Assembly: GCA_037127255.1 (NCBI GenBank)
Contig: JBANSL010000016.1
Coordinates: 5,272,501-5,336,500 of the forward strand
Length of the DNA stretch: 64,000 nucleotides
Direction: 5' to 3'
From: Persicaria tinctoria
Lineage: Eukaryota > Streptophyta > Magnoliopsida > Caryophyllales > Polygonaceae
Shown here: positions 34,198-46,398 of the stretch, one piece after another
Numbering within the stretch: the first letter of the stretch is position 1
How the letters are laid out: each line of letters begins with the position of its first letter
Position numbers and translations under genes: made by a program
Notes under the pieces: model-generated
Seen by the model: only the letters and a program-made list of their open reading frames with translations
Database searches by the model: none
What the model was told of the DNA's origin: nothing

Positions 34198-35135
34198 CAG
34201 GGCCGTCCAATGAATTTTGGAGGTCCGGTTCATAAATTTACTAAAGACAATTTTAAAAATAAAATAAAATTAATGCTATCATCGTATATCATCGTATTAA
34301 ATTATTTGTATTGTATTTTTTGTCTTTTAAGTAAACTTTAAGTTATTAGAAAAAAAAATTGACTTTGTGGATGCTTATTTTGGATAAATTATTTTTGATC
34401 TTCTTTTTTTTAGTAAAGAAGAGTTTTAGTTTTGAAAAATATAAATTAGAGGCATTTTGAGTAATTATTGTGAAATTGGATATATGGATGTACTTTAATC
34501 AAAATTACATAATATTTTTTTAAATCAAATATAATATTATTCTAGGTGGTTCAATTTATCTCAAAATCTTATATAAGATGGTTTTACAAAAGAAAATTTA
34601 TAAAAGACGGTTTGTTAAAAAAAATTAATTTATTCATATATAATTTTTTTAATTTAATCATCTCTCATGTTAGAGAATTTACATTAATTTTATTAAAATT
34701 TAAGTAATTTACTACATCCAGAAAAAAAATATTGACTACATTTTTTGTTATTTGGTGTGGGAATTTATTAAAGATTCAACGTTAATGACCAATACATACT
34801 CATAATGAATATAATGTCAAAAAGGAAGGAACTATAAAAAAAAATCAAATTTCTCTTTTGATTTCTTGTTTGGCGGGAATAAATTATTTTTAATCTTCGA
34901 GTTTTTTAGAAAAGAAGAGTTCTATTTTAAAGATTCATCATTAATGACTAATACACTGGCAGGACTCGAACTCAGGCTGAATGAACAACCAGTACAACAA
35001 CCAGTACAGCAACATGGAACTTCTGATATTTTGTGAAACATTTTATTATATATACTAAAACTATTAAAATGAGGCCCCGTAAAATCGGAGGCCCTGTTCG
35101 AGCGCCCACTTCGTACATGCTCAGAGCCGGCCCTG
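34198..35135. mobile_element. hAT-type non-autonomous element with perfect 8-bp TSD
   Basis: 938 bp, no transposase frame. Left end cagggccgtcc, right end gagccggccctg (inverse cagggccggctc). TSD ctcgttgg at 34190-34197 and 35136-35143. An 8-bp target and CAGGG ends identify hAT. Confidence 0.88.
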
Positions 35136-35499
35136 CTCGTTGGTCGTCTCTCATTTGTTTCTTATATTTATTTACTCTTCTCCTTCTCTAAAGTGTCAGA
35201 GCTATTCGTGTTCAACGTGTACAATTTGATGAAAATAGTGATTTGACCAAAAAAAGAAAAAAAAGTCACATCTTTTTAATAGTTCACAATTTTGAAAAGA
35301 ATATAGAAAAAAGTCTAACCACATCCAAATCATCAGATGTATCAAAGTCGTTTAAGATCTTCCCCTCCACCCACTATTCGTAGATGTAGATTTTGTTTTG
35401 TTTCAATTAGCTAATAAGCACATGATAATGATTTAAAGTATTGTATAAAAATAAAACTAGAGTTCCATATTTTTAATATCCAAAACATTGAAAATGATA

Positions 35500-36256
35500 G
35501 TATGGTTGGCTTGGCTTAAGCTTCGTCCAATGAGCCATGAAATCGAAATAGCACAATATGCAACCGATTGAAAGAGCGAAAGCGAGAAACCACAAAATAG
35601 AAAACCGAAATGAAAACAAAAGGGACACATGAGGTTGTTTACGCGGTTCAGGTATTGCACCTACATCTGCGGGGCCTCATGAGTCGAGACCCTAAAACCT
35701 AACAATAATATATGAACATAGACAACAGAAACAAGACGGAAAGGGAATCGAGAAACTCCCTTCGTGAACTTGTTGTGGCTGATCCAGATATTGCTAGCTT
35801 GAACCTGAGCTGGTGTCTACTGTACCCATCCAGGAGCCCTCTAGAAAGTTAACCCGCAGCTCCAGAGAATAGCTCTTGGAGGGAGACACCCAAGTCGCCG
35901 AAGAAGAACACCAGAGACACTCTTGAGGCGTGATGAAGGAGCAATCTTCGTTGTTGCCAACCAGGTTAGGGTTTTCTGTCTGGATTGTTCTAAGAGGGAG
36001 CACACAGCTGCAGGCGGCACTCCAAATTCTTATAAGGAGCATAGTGACAACAGCTTCATGGGATTGCTAGGATTGGGCTACAAGAGGACAATTTCATGGG
36101 CTAGCTAAAACACAAACAAACTCTACCAGCTAACCCCTTTCAAGAGCTCGGGTTTAGGCATTGGTACATGATAAAGCTCGAGCCCAACCCCTTTCAAGAT
36201 CCAGATCAACACTATTCATATGTTACATGTACACTTAAGGAGATATAATTCTAACA
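35500..36256 (-). repeat. 3' LTR of the copia element (left boundary approximate)
   Basis: Starts on the minus strand with tgttagaattatatctcc at 36256, directly after a purine-rich tract (agggaaataggtg). It continues through a typical U5-type phrase, gatgtaggtgcaatacctga then accgcgtaaac, near 35640-35670. The terminal CA could not be fixed. Confidence 0.6.
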
Positions 36257-39090
36257 ATTGCACACCTATTTCCCTAAGTTTACAATTGTAGCAAACAGAT
36301 ACAATCATTCATAGTTTTGAAGGATTTAGGATACCTCGGGTCAGTCATCAGTCCTAATATCCAAAGGACTAAGTGATGATGTCCTCCACATGAAGGAAAT
36401 CCCTACAGAAGATGAACTTCTTAGTAGTTACGATCTTGGTGCCAAAATCAGCAGGGTTGCTCTCGCCATCGATCTTCTTAACCTGTACCACACCTTTGTC
36501 CACTTTGTTTCTGATGAAGTGAAAGCGGACGTCTATATGCTTTCTTCTCTCGTGATATATGAGATCCCTACATAAATTTAGGGCACTCTGGTTGTCCATA
36601 TTGATTACAGGGGTATACCTTTTCTTTTCAATCTCTTTCAAGATTCCTTGCAACCAAATGGCTTCTCTGTAGGATTCAGTAGCGGCTATATACTCCGTCT
36701 CAGTAGATGAAGCTACAACGGGTTGTAGTTGTGATTCCCATTAGATACAGTTGCCTGCCCAAGTGAACATATAGGAAGTAGCAGACTTCCTATTGCCCTT
36801 GTTACCTGCATAATCTGAATCAACATATCCAAAATTCCAAACAGATCATAACTGGGAGTATGGTTCGTGTATTTCAAGCCAACATTGAGACAACCACATA
36901 AGTATCTCAAGAGATACTTCATGGTTGTCCAATGCTTCTCCCCTGGTCCAGACATGAAACGACTTAGAACACTAATAACAAACGATAAATCAGGTCTTGA
37001 GCATATCATTGCATACATTATAGAACTAACCGCAACATCATATGGTATGTTTTTCATGCGATCAGATTCTTTAGCAGATAGAGGAGGAGTCTTAACCTTA
37101 GTTAAGTCAAAATGCCCACCTAAGGGAATAGGACCTGATTTTCAGATTTCATATGGAACCTATCAAGCACCTTTAGCAAATAATCTTTTTTTAGAGAGCC
37201 AAACCAAGTGTTTTGATCTATCTCTGAATATTTGAATCCCTAAAATCCTTTGAGTTGCACCTAAATATTTCATGTCAAAGTGTTTGTTAAGATCCTTCTT
37301 AAGCTGTGATATTCTATCCATGGTCTTACAAATAAGAAGCAAATCATCCATATATAGAAGCACAAACAAAGGATCTTTGCCTCTAACTCTGCTGATATAG
37401 AGACAAGTATCATAACTACTCCTTTTAAAACCTAAACCTTTCATGCAAGAGTCAAACTTTATGTTCCATTGTCTAGATGATTGTTTGAGCCCATAAATAT
37501 ACTTTGTAAGCAATCAAGAATGGCCAGGTTTAGAGCTATCAATAAATCTTTTTAGTTGCTTCATATAAATGGTTTCATTTAGCACACCATGAAGAAAAGC
37601 CGTTTTAACATCCATTTGTTCTAACTCAAGATCATAAACAACAGACATGGCTAAAAGAAATCTCAAGGTTTTATACTTGACAACTGGAGCAAATATATAT
37701 TTCATTATAATCTTTACCTTCCCTTTGAGTAAATCCTTTAGCAACTAATCTAGCTTTAAATCTAGGTGGCCCATTAGGATTTACACTTTCCTTCAGCATA
37801 TAGATCCATTTGCAATCGATTAACCTAGCATTTTTAGGTTTGTCAACCAGAATCCAGGTTTTGTTAAACATCATGGAATCTATCTCTTTTTGCACAGCAG
37901 TCATCCATTTCTTAGCATTGGCACATCTTAAAGCTTGCTTAAAAGTGTCAGGAACATAGTTTTTAATCACATCAGAGACAAGGAAAGCAAACTCGACAAT
38001 GTAATCAGCATACTTCTTACTAGGAATCCTATCTCTAGGTTTTCTATCCTTAGTCAATTGATAATCACATAAGTTATGTCCATCATGCATATTATCAATA
38101 TTCTGAATATATATCAGCAAAGGGCACAAAAGTATTTTAATCAGAAGAATCACGGGTTGCAGCAGATTCAGAAGAAGGAAGGGGGTGGAAGATGAAGAAG
38201 AAGAAGAGTAAGAAGATGCACTTCCCTCACCCACTTGATATGTTTGCTCTTCTTGAGCTAGTGACCTGTTCTCATCAGCTTCATCATCGGAAGAGCCTTG
38301 GGTATGCTGAGAGCTTTCAGGGGATGGGGGATCATAAAAATGTGGAGTTGTTCCTCCACCTGCACTTACAAAGTTGCTATATATCATCCTCGGACGTAGA
38401 GTGGGTTAGTGCAGATTTAAAATGAAAATCATTCTCTTTAAAAATAGCATCTCTACTAATAAAGACTTTGTAACCACCAGGTTGAATTGTAAGAAGCTTA
38501 TAACCTTTATCACCATTAGGATAACCATTGAAGACACACTTAACAAATCTAGGATTCAGTTTTCCAGCATTTTGATGAGCAAAAGCAATGCATCCAAAGG
38601 TTCTCAAATGGCTCAAATCAGGTTTCTTTTTGTACCACAATTCATTAGGAGTTTTAAAGTTCAGAGCAGAGCAAGGTGATCTATTTAACAAGATAAGCAG
38701 CTGTAACAATAGCCTCACCCCAAAGAGAATGCTTCAAATCGGCAGAAATAAGCATGCATCTAGCTTTATCAAGTAAAGTCCTATTCATTCTTTCAGCTAT
38801 TCCATTTTGTTGGAGAGTTCCCGGAACAATCAAGTGTCTTTTGATGCCTTAAGCTTATTCATTACAATAACTGTCAAAGTCAAAATTACAGAATTATAAA
38901 CCGTTATCTGTTATAAGACAATTAACCCTGCAGCCAGACTCATTTTCAACTCTATTTTTCCAAGTTTTAAATGCATTAAAAGCTTCATTCTTCAATCTAA
39001 GCAATTACACCCAGATATGTCTACTGTAATGATCAACTAAAGATAGAAAATATATTTTACCATCAACAATATCAATTGAATGAATTATTA
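36257..39090 (-). mobile_element. Ty1/copia polyprotein remnant (integrase-RT-RNase H)
   Basis: Minus-strand order fits copia: integrase core (YFLSLVDHYSRHIWV near 39050, then LITDNGL near 38900), integrase end at 38377-38718 (TPNELWYKKKPDLSHLRTFG), RT start at 37671-38387 (LIDCKWIYMLKE, FKARLVAKGFTQREGKDYNE), RT core 37514-37744 (MDVKTAFLHGVLNETIYMKQ) and 37163-37513 (YGLKQSSRQWN, catalytic LLYMDDLLLI), connection at 36713-37057 (SRPDLSFVISVLSRFM), RNase H at 36369-36653 (HERRKHIDVRFHFIR). Multiple frameshifts; gag, protease and the 5' LTR are absent beyond 39090. Dead. Confidence 0.92.
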
Positions 39091-40684
39091 TATAAGGGTA
39101 TGTTTTTTTAAAAAACTATTATTATATAAGTTTTTTTTTAAATTCTTCTTTCCTTTTTATTTTGTTATTTTGTTTAGTCCATCACCCTTTTTTTTCTACA
39201 TATGGGTAAAGGTAGCCACAATAAAATAAAGGACATTCGGATAAAAAAATGATATTTTCGAGCATAATTTTATTGCGATTCGAATCCTTCGTGAAAACAA
39301 TTTGCTTAGACTCCTAACACATTTCGACATTATCAAAATTAAGTGCATTATATTGGCACTTTTAAAGAGGGACTTTAAAGACATATACATAGTTTTTTAA
39401 TGGTTGTTATCTTTTGTGTCAATTCATAAAATCATAGGTACCTACTATCATTGAGATTTAATATTTTTTTCAACTTTTTATATATTTTTTTTGGCCAAAT
39501 TGCCCGATTGGCATAAAAAAAGCATCACAAATGACAGATTGGTATAAAAAAACGTAAAGCGACAAATAGATATAAAAAATGATATTGATGTGACAAATTG
39601 GTATATTTTCCTTAAAATTTTGATTTTTAATAAAGTAACATCAATTCACTTAATAAACCAACTTATTTATTTTTAATTAAACATTAGGCCTATAGCGATA
39701 AAATAAATCTATTAAAAAAATATTTTAAATTTTAAATTTTGATGAATTTTATTTCAAATTTTTAGCAAACTTTTGAAGAAAAAAATTAACCTAGATTTTA
39801 TTTGGAAGGGTGAGATAAATATTTTTTAAAATTTTTTTTTTTTGACTTTTCTATACAATGTAGGTGTTTACAAATTGAATAAAATATTACATTGACTTTA
39901 ACATGAATGATTAAAAATCAAGAATATTATAAAAATTATATAATGTTAATGATTTATAAACTTATTTTGAATTTAATTGAAAATAATAAAAGGGGAGAAG
40001 TGGTACCGATATGCCAACAAGTTTTTAAAAAATATATATTTTGAAAAAATAAAATTCAAATAGATGTAGTATAAAATTTAAATATAAAACTTAAAATATT
40101 AAAAAAATAGAATGTAAATTCTGTTAATTGTTTGTATTTTAAATGAAAATAAGTTCAAGATGTATAAATTAACTTAATTTATTAAAAAACAGATTTTTAA
40201 AGGAAAATATACCAATTTGGCGCATTGATATTATTTTTTATACCTATTTGTCACTTAAATTTTTTTTTATACCAATTTATCGTTTGTAGTACATTTTTTA
40301 TACCAAATTGGTAATTTGGCCTTTTTTTTTTTTATATATATAAACGTCCTATGACACCAGAATCATACTAATAATTATATATTAAAAAAAAACAATGAAT
40401 CCTGGATCTCACCACGTACACCACCTCAATGCTCTAACTGATTTCTCAAAGTACCTAAAATAAAAACCCAGAAATTTTATTCCTACACACATGATCCCCT
40501 ATCTTCCACTTAACTAATAGTCCTAATTTAGAAACCCTAATTATAGCAATTAAGCTAGCCATAAGCAACAAATCCCATTAACTAAATCAATTACTTAATT
40601 TAATTAACTACCCAAAATAATTTCCCGCCACTCACATAACCGAAATTCCCTCCCAACCTCCCAAAACACTTAACCTTACTTCCC
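39091..40684. other. Intergenic, very AT-rich; FLA upstream
   Basis: No genes. Two related T/A-rich phrases in opposite orientation (aattgcccgattggcata near 39495 and accaaattggtaatttggcc near 40305) frame 39480-40325. This may be an AT-rich MITE: the ends look inverse but no clean TSD was seen. Confidence 0.4.
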
Positions 40685-40846
40685 TATATATAAACACCAA
40701 ACACTCCCCCTTCACTCAAACCACCCGGCCTCCTCTCTTGCTCTCTTCTTCTCCGTCTTCATCCAAAAAAAAAAAATCGAAAAAAAAAACTCGAAAAAAG
40801 AAAAAGAAAAACAAAATTTTTTAAATCCAAAATTGAAAAATTAACA
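40685..40846 (+). promoter_or_regulatory. FLA TATA box and A-rich leader
   Basis: TATA box tatatataa at 40685-40693, followed by a pyrimidine-rich stretch (cctcctctcttgctctcttc) and an extremely A-rich leader (40765-40840) directly before the ATG at 40847. Confidence 0.6.
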
Positions 40847-42863
40847 ATGGTCAACCTAGCAAACCCTCCAATGATCTTACTCATGGTGGTGATAGCATCG
40901 ACGTCAGCAGTGTCAGCATTCAACATCACGAGGCTCCTCGACCAGCACTCGGACTTCAGCAACTTCAACAACCTGCTGACGGAGACAGGCGTGGTGGAGG
41001 CGGTCAACGGCCGCCAGACGATAACGGTGCTGGCGGTGGACAACTCGGCGATGGGGGGGCTCAACGGCGGCGGGAAGGACTTCGTCCGGAACGTGATGGC
41101 TACCCACGTCGTGCTCGATTACTACGACATGGATAAGCTCGGCGAGCTCAACAAGAACCACTCGGCGCTGCTCACCACGCTGTTCCAGTCCACCGGCCTT
41201 GCCAACGGCCGCCAGGGCTTCCTCAACGTCACCGTTAACCGCGACAAGATCGTCTTCGGCTCTGCCGTCCAGAACGCCCGTCGTGACTCCCAGCTCGTCG
41301 ATGTCGTCGCCGCTCAGCCCTTCAACATCTCCGTCCTCCAGGTGCGTTCGTTAACTCCAACAATACCCGATTGCATCCACAATCGGTTATCCGGTTTTCG
41401 CTTGGATAAATACCGGGTAACCGGTATTTTTAAGCCATAAGCCTATTCTTGTTTGAACCGATTAATTGAGGTATTTTAAGTACTTGTTGCATCCAAAATC
41501 GGTTAACCATTTTCATGAGTAACATCAATTATCAGGTAATCAATTTTATTGATTAAACATTGAACCGATTAATTGAAGCATTTTAGGCCTCGTTTGGTTA
41601 AACGCGGGAAGTAGACTTCCCATGAAATAACTTCCCGGGATTTGTAATTCCCATGAATTCTACTTCATGGGAAATGTAAAAATATGTTTAGTTGAAAATA
41701 ATTTCCCTCAAATTCAATTCCTATGTTTTGTTTGGTTAAACATGGAATTTTCATAATAATTTAATTAAAATTACTCTTGTAACCTTTTGCATCTTGTTTA
41801 AAAATCAAAATCTATATGGACAAATTGGTGATTTTGTTTATAAAAAATAAATTTTATAGAAGATTTGAAAAAAAAGAATGGAGGAAGTAGATCTTACCTA
41901 CCCCCTCCATGGTAAGTTCAATTCCACCATTTCATGGGAATTTAAATTCCTAGTAATTAAAATTCCTGGGTTTTCTAATTTTTAAAAAACATACCAAACA
42001 CATGTATTGACTCCTACTTCCTGGGATTTTGAACTTCCCGGGAAGTAGAGAGCTAACCAAACGAACCCTTAATGTTTTTTTTTCTTGCAAACAAAAATTT
42101 AGACTCATTTTATCTACATTCGGTTAACCAAATTTAAAGAGCAACATCAATTGTCGAGTAATCGACATTCATCATGAAACATTTCAATTCGAGTATACTT
42201 TTTCGACTACTTAATCAAAGTATTTGAACTTTTTTTTTTTTTGGTCAAATAGTTGTATGAGTCAATTCGAGTTCGGATACATGCTTTCTTCTAGTAAAGA
42301 GTATAACACATCGAACCGGTTAATTGAACTATTTGAATAACTTTTCGAGGTTTTTTTTATAACAAATGGTTAATCTGTTGGTTAACCGATATTCGACATG
42401 ATTTGAGTTCGGATATCTTCTTTCTATTGACATTGAACCGGTTAACCGAAGTATTTGAACGGTTTTTCGGTATCGGTTTCAGGTGAGCAGCATCATAGTT
42501 CCACCCGGGTTCGACCAGAAGCACGACAACTCCCCACCCGTCAAGGCCCCACCACCAAGGAAGGTGGGCCCACCGGAGCCCACACCCGCCCCGACCTCAT
42601 CCGACGCACCAGCCGCAGATAGCCCCGCTGACGACGACTCACCCGCAGATTCCCCCGACGCAGACGACGACTCCGACGCTCCTTCCTCAGGCCCCTCCCC
42701 CGGCCCCGCCCCCGCCTCCGGCCCCTCTCCAGCCCCCGGCCCGGGTGCTGATGAGGCTGCTGACAAGAAGGACGACAAGAAATCGGGTGGAATGCGGGTG
42801 ACGTCGAGCGGCCTCTTGGCAGCGGCTGCGGTGGCGCTGGTGTCGACGTTGGCGGCGTTGTGA
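40847..42863 (+). CDS. Fasciclin-like arabinogalactan protein, single FAS1 domain
   Basis: Cell-surface AGP with adhesion-type FAS1 domain. Exons 40847-41341 and 42483-42863 give 291 residues. Residues 1-24 are a signal peptide (ILLMVVIASTSAVSA); mature start FNITRLLDQHSDFSNFNNLL. FAS1 spans about 25-185 with ITVLAVDNSAM (H1-like) and VVLDYYD (H2-like). N-glycosylation sites: NIT, NHS, NVT, NIS. Exon 2 begins VSSIIVPPGF, then an acidic, Pro/Ala/Ser-rich AGP region (PAPTSSDAPAADSPADDDS; GPSPGPAPASGPSPAPGPG), and ends with a hydrophobic tail (LLAAAAVALVSTLAAL) after small residues: a GPI-anchor signal. Closest to the FLA14/FLA3 type, which are pollen-linked in Arabidopsis; exact orthology uncertain. 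GC-rich coding sequence in AT-rich surroundings. The intron carries a MITE. Convergent with the GT14 gene. Confidence 0.92.
41456..42478. repeat. Degenerate tandem repeat in FLA intron
   Basis: The phrase attgaaccggttaaccgaag followed by tatttgaac recurs in diverged form near 41455, 41500, 41565, 42110, 42312, 42368 and 42437, with spacer phrases such as agtaacatcaattatc. The MITE at 41586-42068 interrupts it. No function inferred. Confidence 0.6.
41586..42068. mobile_element. Harbinger-like MITE, CTCGTTTGGTT family, copy 2
   Basis: 483 bp with TTA duplication (41583-41585, 42069-42071). Ends ggcctcgtttggttaa and gctaaccaaacgaaccc are inverse. Shares end and internal cccggga/tcccgggaa blocks with copy 1 at 22918. 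It makes up over 40 percent of the FLA intron. Confidence 0.8.
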
Positions 42864-43239
42864 TCAGGAAAGAGGATTCAAGAAGATTGGAGATTCGAGG
42901 AAGAAATGAGAAAATTTGGGGAAAACGAAATTGGAGATTTTGCTTGGAAAAAAAAGAAGAGAAATTAAACACCATTTTTTTTAAATTCTTTATAATGTGG
43001 TTTGTTTGTTTGTTACAAACTGATGAAATAAGGCCTTTTTTTCTTATAAATTAGAGCATGAAAACAAAACCCCCATAAAAGTTTGTAACTCCTAATGAGT
43101 GTGGTGGACTCGATCCATAAATTAATTCTTTTGCCTAATGCAAATTCCCATCCCATTGATGCTTCATCTTTTTGTTTGTTTCCTTTATGTCAAATATTAA
43201 ACTGCAGACTTTGTTAGTGTTAGACTAAAAAAAAATGTT

Positions 43240-45400
43240 TATTTTAAAGCCTCAAAGGTAACAAAGTGTTTTAGGTCTCAAACAGTTCGGCCCAGTTTGT
43301 TTACCCTCGATTTTTTTGGGTTTTGCGTGTCGTCTCTCAGTCGCTCTCCCTAACAGGCCAACCCATCGTCCCTCCGATCTCTGTCTCGCCGACAGAATCC
43401 GATCTCTGTCTCGCCGACCGAAAGCTACTACGATCTCTGTCTCGCTCGTCGACTGCACCACCGTCCCTCCGACCTCTGTCTCGCTCGTCGTCCTTACCTT
43501 GGTGTCGTTCGTCCATCTTCAATCTCGTTCGGTGAGTCCTTAGCCCTAATTTCGCCTTCAATTGATGCAATTTCTACCTTCAATTTGAGGGAACCTCTTT
43601 CCTTGTGCTTTTCCTTCGGTTTTCCTTTCAAATCTACTTCCTTGTGCTTACCTTCAAATCTGAGATTTCTTGTGCATTTCAACCGAATTCTGAAGAATTG
43701 GTTTTCATTAGCTATAGGAACTTTGATTTTGAGGTAAGGGGTGGTAGATTGTCTAGTGTTAGATCAAGAATTAGACGATTTTGAGATCCAGTAATGGTTT
43801 TAGGATAGCTGCTGCAAATTAGGGTTTTTTTACTGTCAATTAATCTTTGTCTAATTCATAAATTAAATCAAGCCTTTTATCAGAAGTTAGATTCCAAGTA
43901 GATAAAGAGCACAAAAAATGTAATAGTATCTTCCTGAATCTTGATATAAAAAGACAACTGTCTTAGTTAATCACATTGTTGGCCTAAACTAAACTTTCAG
44001 CGCACATATCATAAGGAGTTTCAAAATCATAGCAACCTGGTAGTGACAGAACATCTAACCTCTTTAATCGCCAGGGCCGTCTTCCCCATCAACTGCTGAA
44101 AATTGTCCCAGGTACGTCTTTAGTCTGAGACTCCATTTAATCAAAACAAACTTGTAGATTATGTTTAGTTTAATTCACGTTTGGACTTACTTACTAGAGT
44201 GCTAATTAAAGGTCTGAACAAATGTGTCTTCCTAAAAAGTGAAAAAAATAGTATATGTTTGATCTTGTTTTAGAATTGCGGTTTCTGAATTGCTATTTCG
44301 GTTAGTTGATCTTCCCGCATTTATGCATTGGATCCACACTGCACCAGTTGAGCTATTATTAGAAGAGCTTTCATAAATTTTACCTTTTCCAATCAACTTA
44401 TATAAACTCAAAAAGTGATCTAGAAAATACCAAAATTTATGCTGGATTGTGATGTAGTCAGATGTTAATTAGACGTGCTTGGATTTCGAGATGTGTACTC
44501 ACATTGCCTTTTTATATGGATAATGCATTGTATTCAGATGTGCTTTTGCTCCTTTGTGGCCTGTGGGTCTTCTTGTAATGACATGGATGATGCATTGTAT
44601 TCAGATATGCTTTTGCTCCTTTGTTACTGCTGTTGTGGCTTGTGGTCTTCTGGCAATGCCATTTCTGTTAACAATTTAGCTTGCTTTATCTGAACAAACG
44701 GCCAGATTTACTCTTGGGACTTGCATCTCTCCACCATTGTTGTTGTCTGTTTTAGAGCAGTTGCAAATACTTGCTTATATGAGTATGCTGGTTAAACAGA
44801 AAGGCAGAGTCTCCAAGCCAGCAAACACAAACTGTTCTATGCTTGAGTTTAGAATTCATCTTATGAGATAGATTTTGTCACAAAAAATTGTTTCTTAGAA
44901 GCACATGTTCCATCCATTTGAAGCTCATCTTTCAGAAACATGCCTAATTTACTTTGCTAGACATTTTTTTTTCTCTAATATATTTATTGCAAAGGATTAA
45001 TAATCTTTATCTAATATATTTATGCAGCAAGCTAGCTTATATATTTATGCAACAGAACTATTTGTGCAGAAAATGGCTTATAAAATCTCAGTCTCAGCAA
45101 TTGCATTTATCACAATAAATGATAGCTTTGTGAGATATCTTTGGCTTTTATTTTTGTGAATGGGTTGGGCTGTCCCTCTGTGAATTGTTTTAGGTTGCCC
45201 TCCGATTGAACAAACCCATATGGATTTTTTCCTTAAAAAACAAACTAATTCAACCTTGGTTTTACCTTTGCAGATTGAACGGACGGCTTGAACTAGTGTT
45301 GGATTTTGAGAAACTCACCACCAAGTGACGGGATTTGCGCTCTCGACATCTTAACTTTTTATTATTTTTTATTGTATGCTCAACTATTGTATCAATTTTG
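43240..45400 (+). ncRNA. Possible spliced non-coding transcript or decayed gene (weak)
   Basis: A GC-rich block at 43260-43530 with four imperfect repeats of gatctctgtctcgccgac ends in a donor-like cg|gtgagt. It is followed by T-rich intron-like DNA, an exon-like block at 44040-44111 ending cag|gtacgt, and a block after gcag at 45274. No open frame spans them and no family is recognised. It could equally be transposon-derived. Confidence 0.25.
44517..44661. repeat. Imperfect tandem duplication of about 70 bp
   Basis: tgcattgtattcagatgtgc and its surroundings recur as tgcattgtattcagatatgc, followed in both by ttttgctcctttg and a tgtgg-tcttct phrase. Confidence 0.75.
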
Positions 45401-45608
45401 AATACATTAGTTTACGAGCTTGTAGTATGCTAAAGTGATAAAGTGATATATTGGTTATGTAACGCATTTCGCACTTATTTGTACTTATTGTTAGCCACTT
45501 TGTACACGTGTTTAATATATAACGTATCACATGAAAACTTCTACGAAAATAATTCCATAAGCTCATACGATAACTTTTAATCAAACAAGAAATTTCACCC
45601 CCAAACAC

Positions 45609-45782
45609 TTCTGTTAACTTTTGGTGTGTATTGTCTTAACTTCCGGTGTGTATTGTCTTAACTTCTGTTAACTTTTGTTAACTTCTGGTGTGTATTGTTT
45701 TAAATTCTGTTAACTTTTGTTAGCTTCTGGTGTGTATTGTTTTAAATTCTGTTAACTTTTGTTAGCTTCTGGTGTGTATAAG
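45609..45782. repeat. Minisatellite
   Basis: About four units mixing cttctgttaacttttgtta and gcttctggtgtgtattgtt, with period near 48 bp in the last copies. No coding potential. Confidence 0.85.
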
Positions 45783-46398
45783 CTTTTTTTGTTTGGAAAT
45801 TGTCTTAACTTCTGTTGGAAATTGTCAAACTTCTTTTTGTGGTGCGTCATTAAATTTATGGGGTGTTATATCTTTGTTTTGCAGCAATTCTGAAGAAATC
45901 TGGAATGATCTCAATTCTAATTTATAGCAAAAAAAAAAATCAAAACTGAGATTTTATAGATCTACAAGTTACTGTTGATGATCATTATTTGTTACAAATT
46001 AAAAACGACAAACATTAGGATTTATAAGATGATTAAACATATCCCTTTCCTAAATCAAATCAACCAAACATTTACAAAGGTAATAGGGAATTCAATGATT
46101 CATCTTCTAATTCAACCAAACAAAAACACAATCAAACACTAATCCTTTCCTTTCCCGTCCCATAAAGGTAATGAATCCCTTTCCTTTCCCTAGCTCGAAC
46201 CAAACAAGCCCTTAATCCTAAAGATCAATCTGAAGTTCAATCAAGAAAAGAGATTGGCAGCAGTTTACAATCACACAAACTATATAGCAGTATAGCACAC
46301 TCAAACGAACTATATAGATCACTGAATTCGCGATGCGAATTTTATTGTTTTGGTATGAAAACAAATCAGAAAACTATTGCAAGAAAAATGGGAATTTC

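Noticed and set aside
42541..42975. 144-residue antisense frame over the FLA second exon
   Set aside because: Shadow of the GC-rich AGP region; Arg/Pro-rich translation with no family.
43316..43543. Overlapping 70-77-residue frames in the GC-rich block
   Set aside because: Generated by the tandem gatctctgtctcgccgac repeat; no conserved protein.
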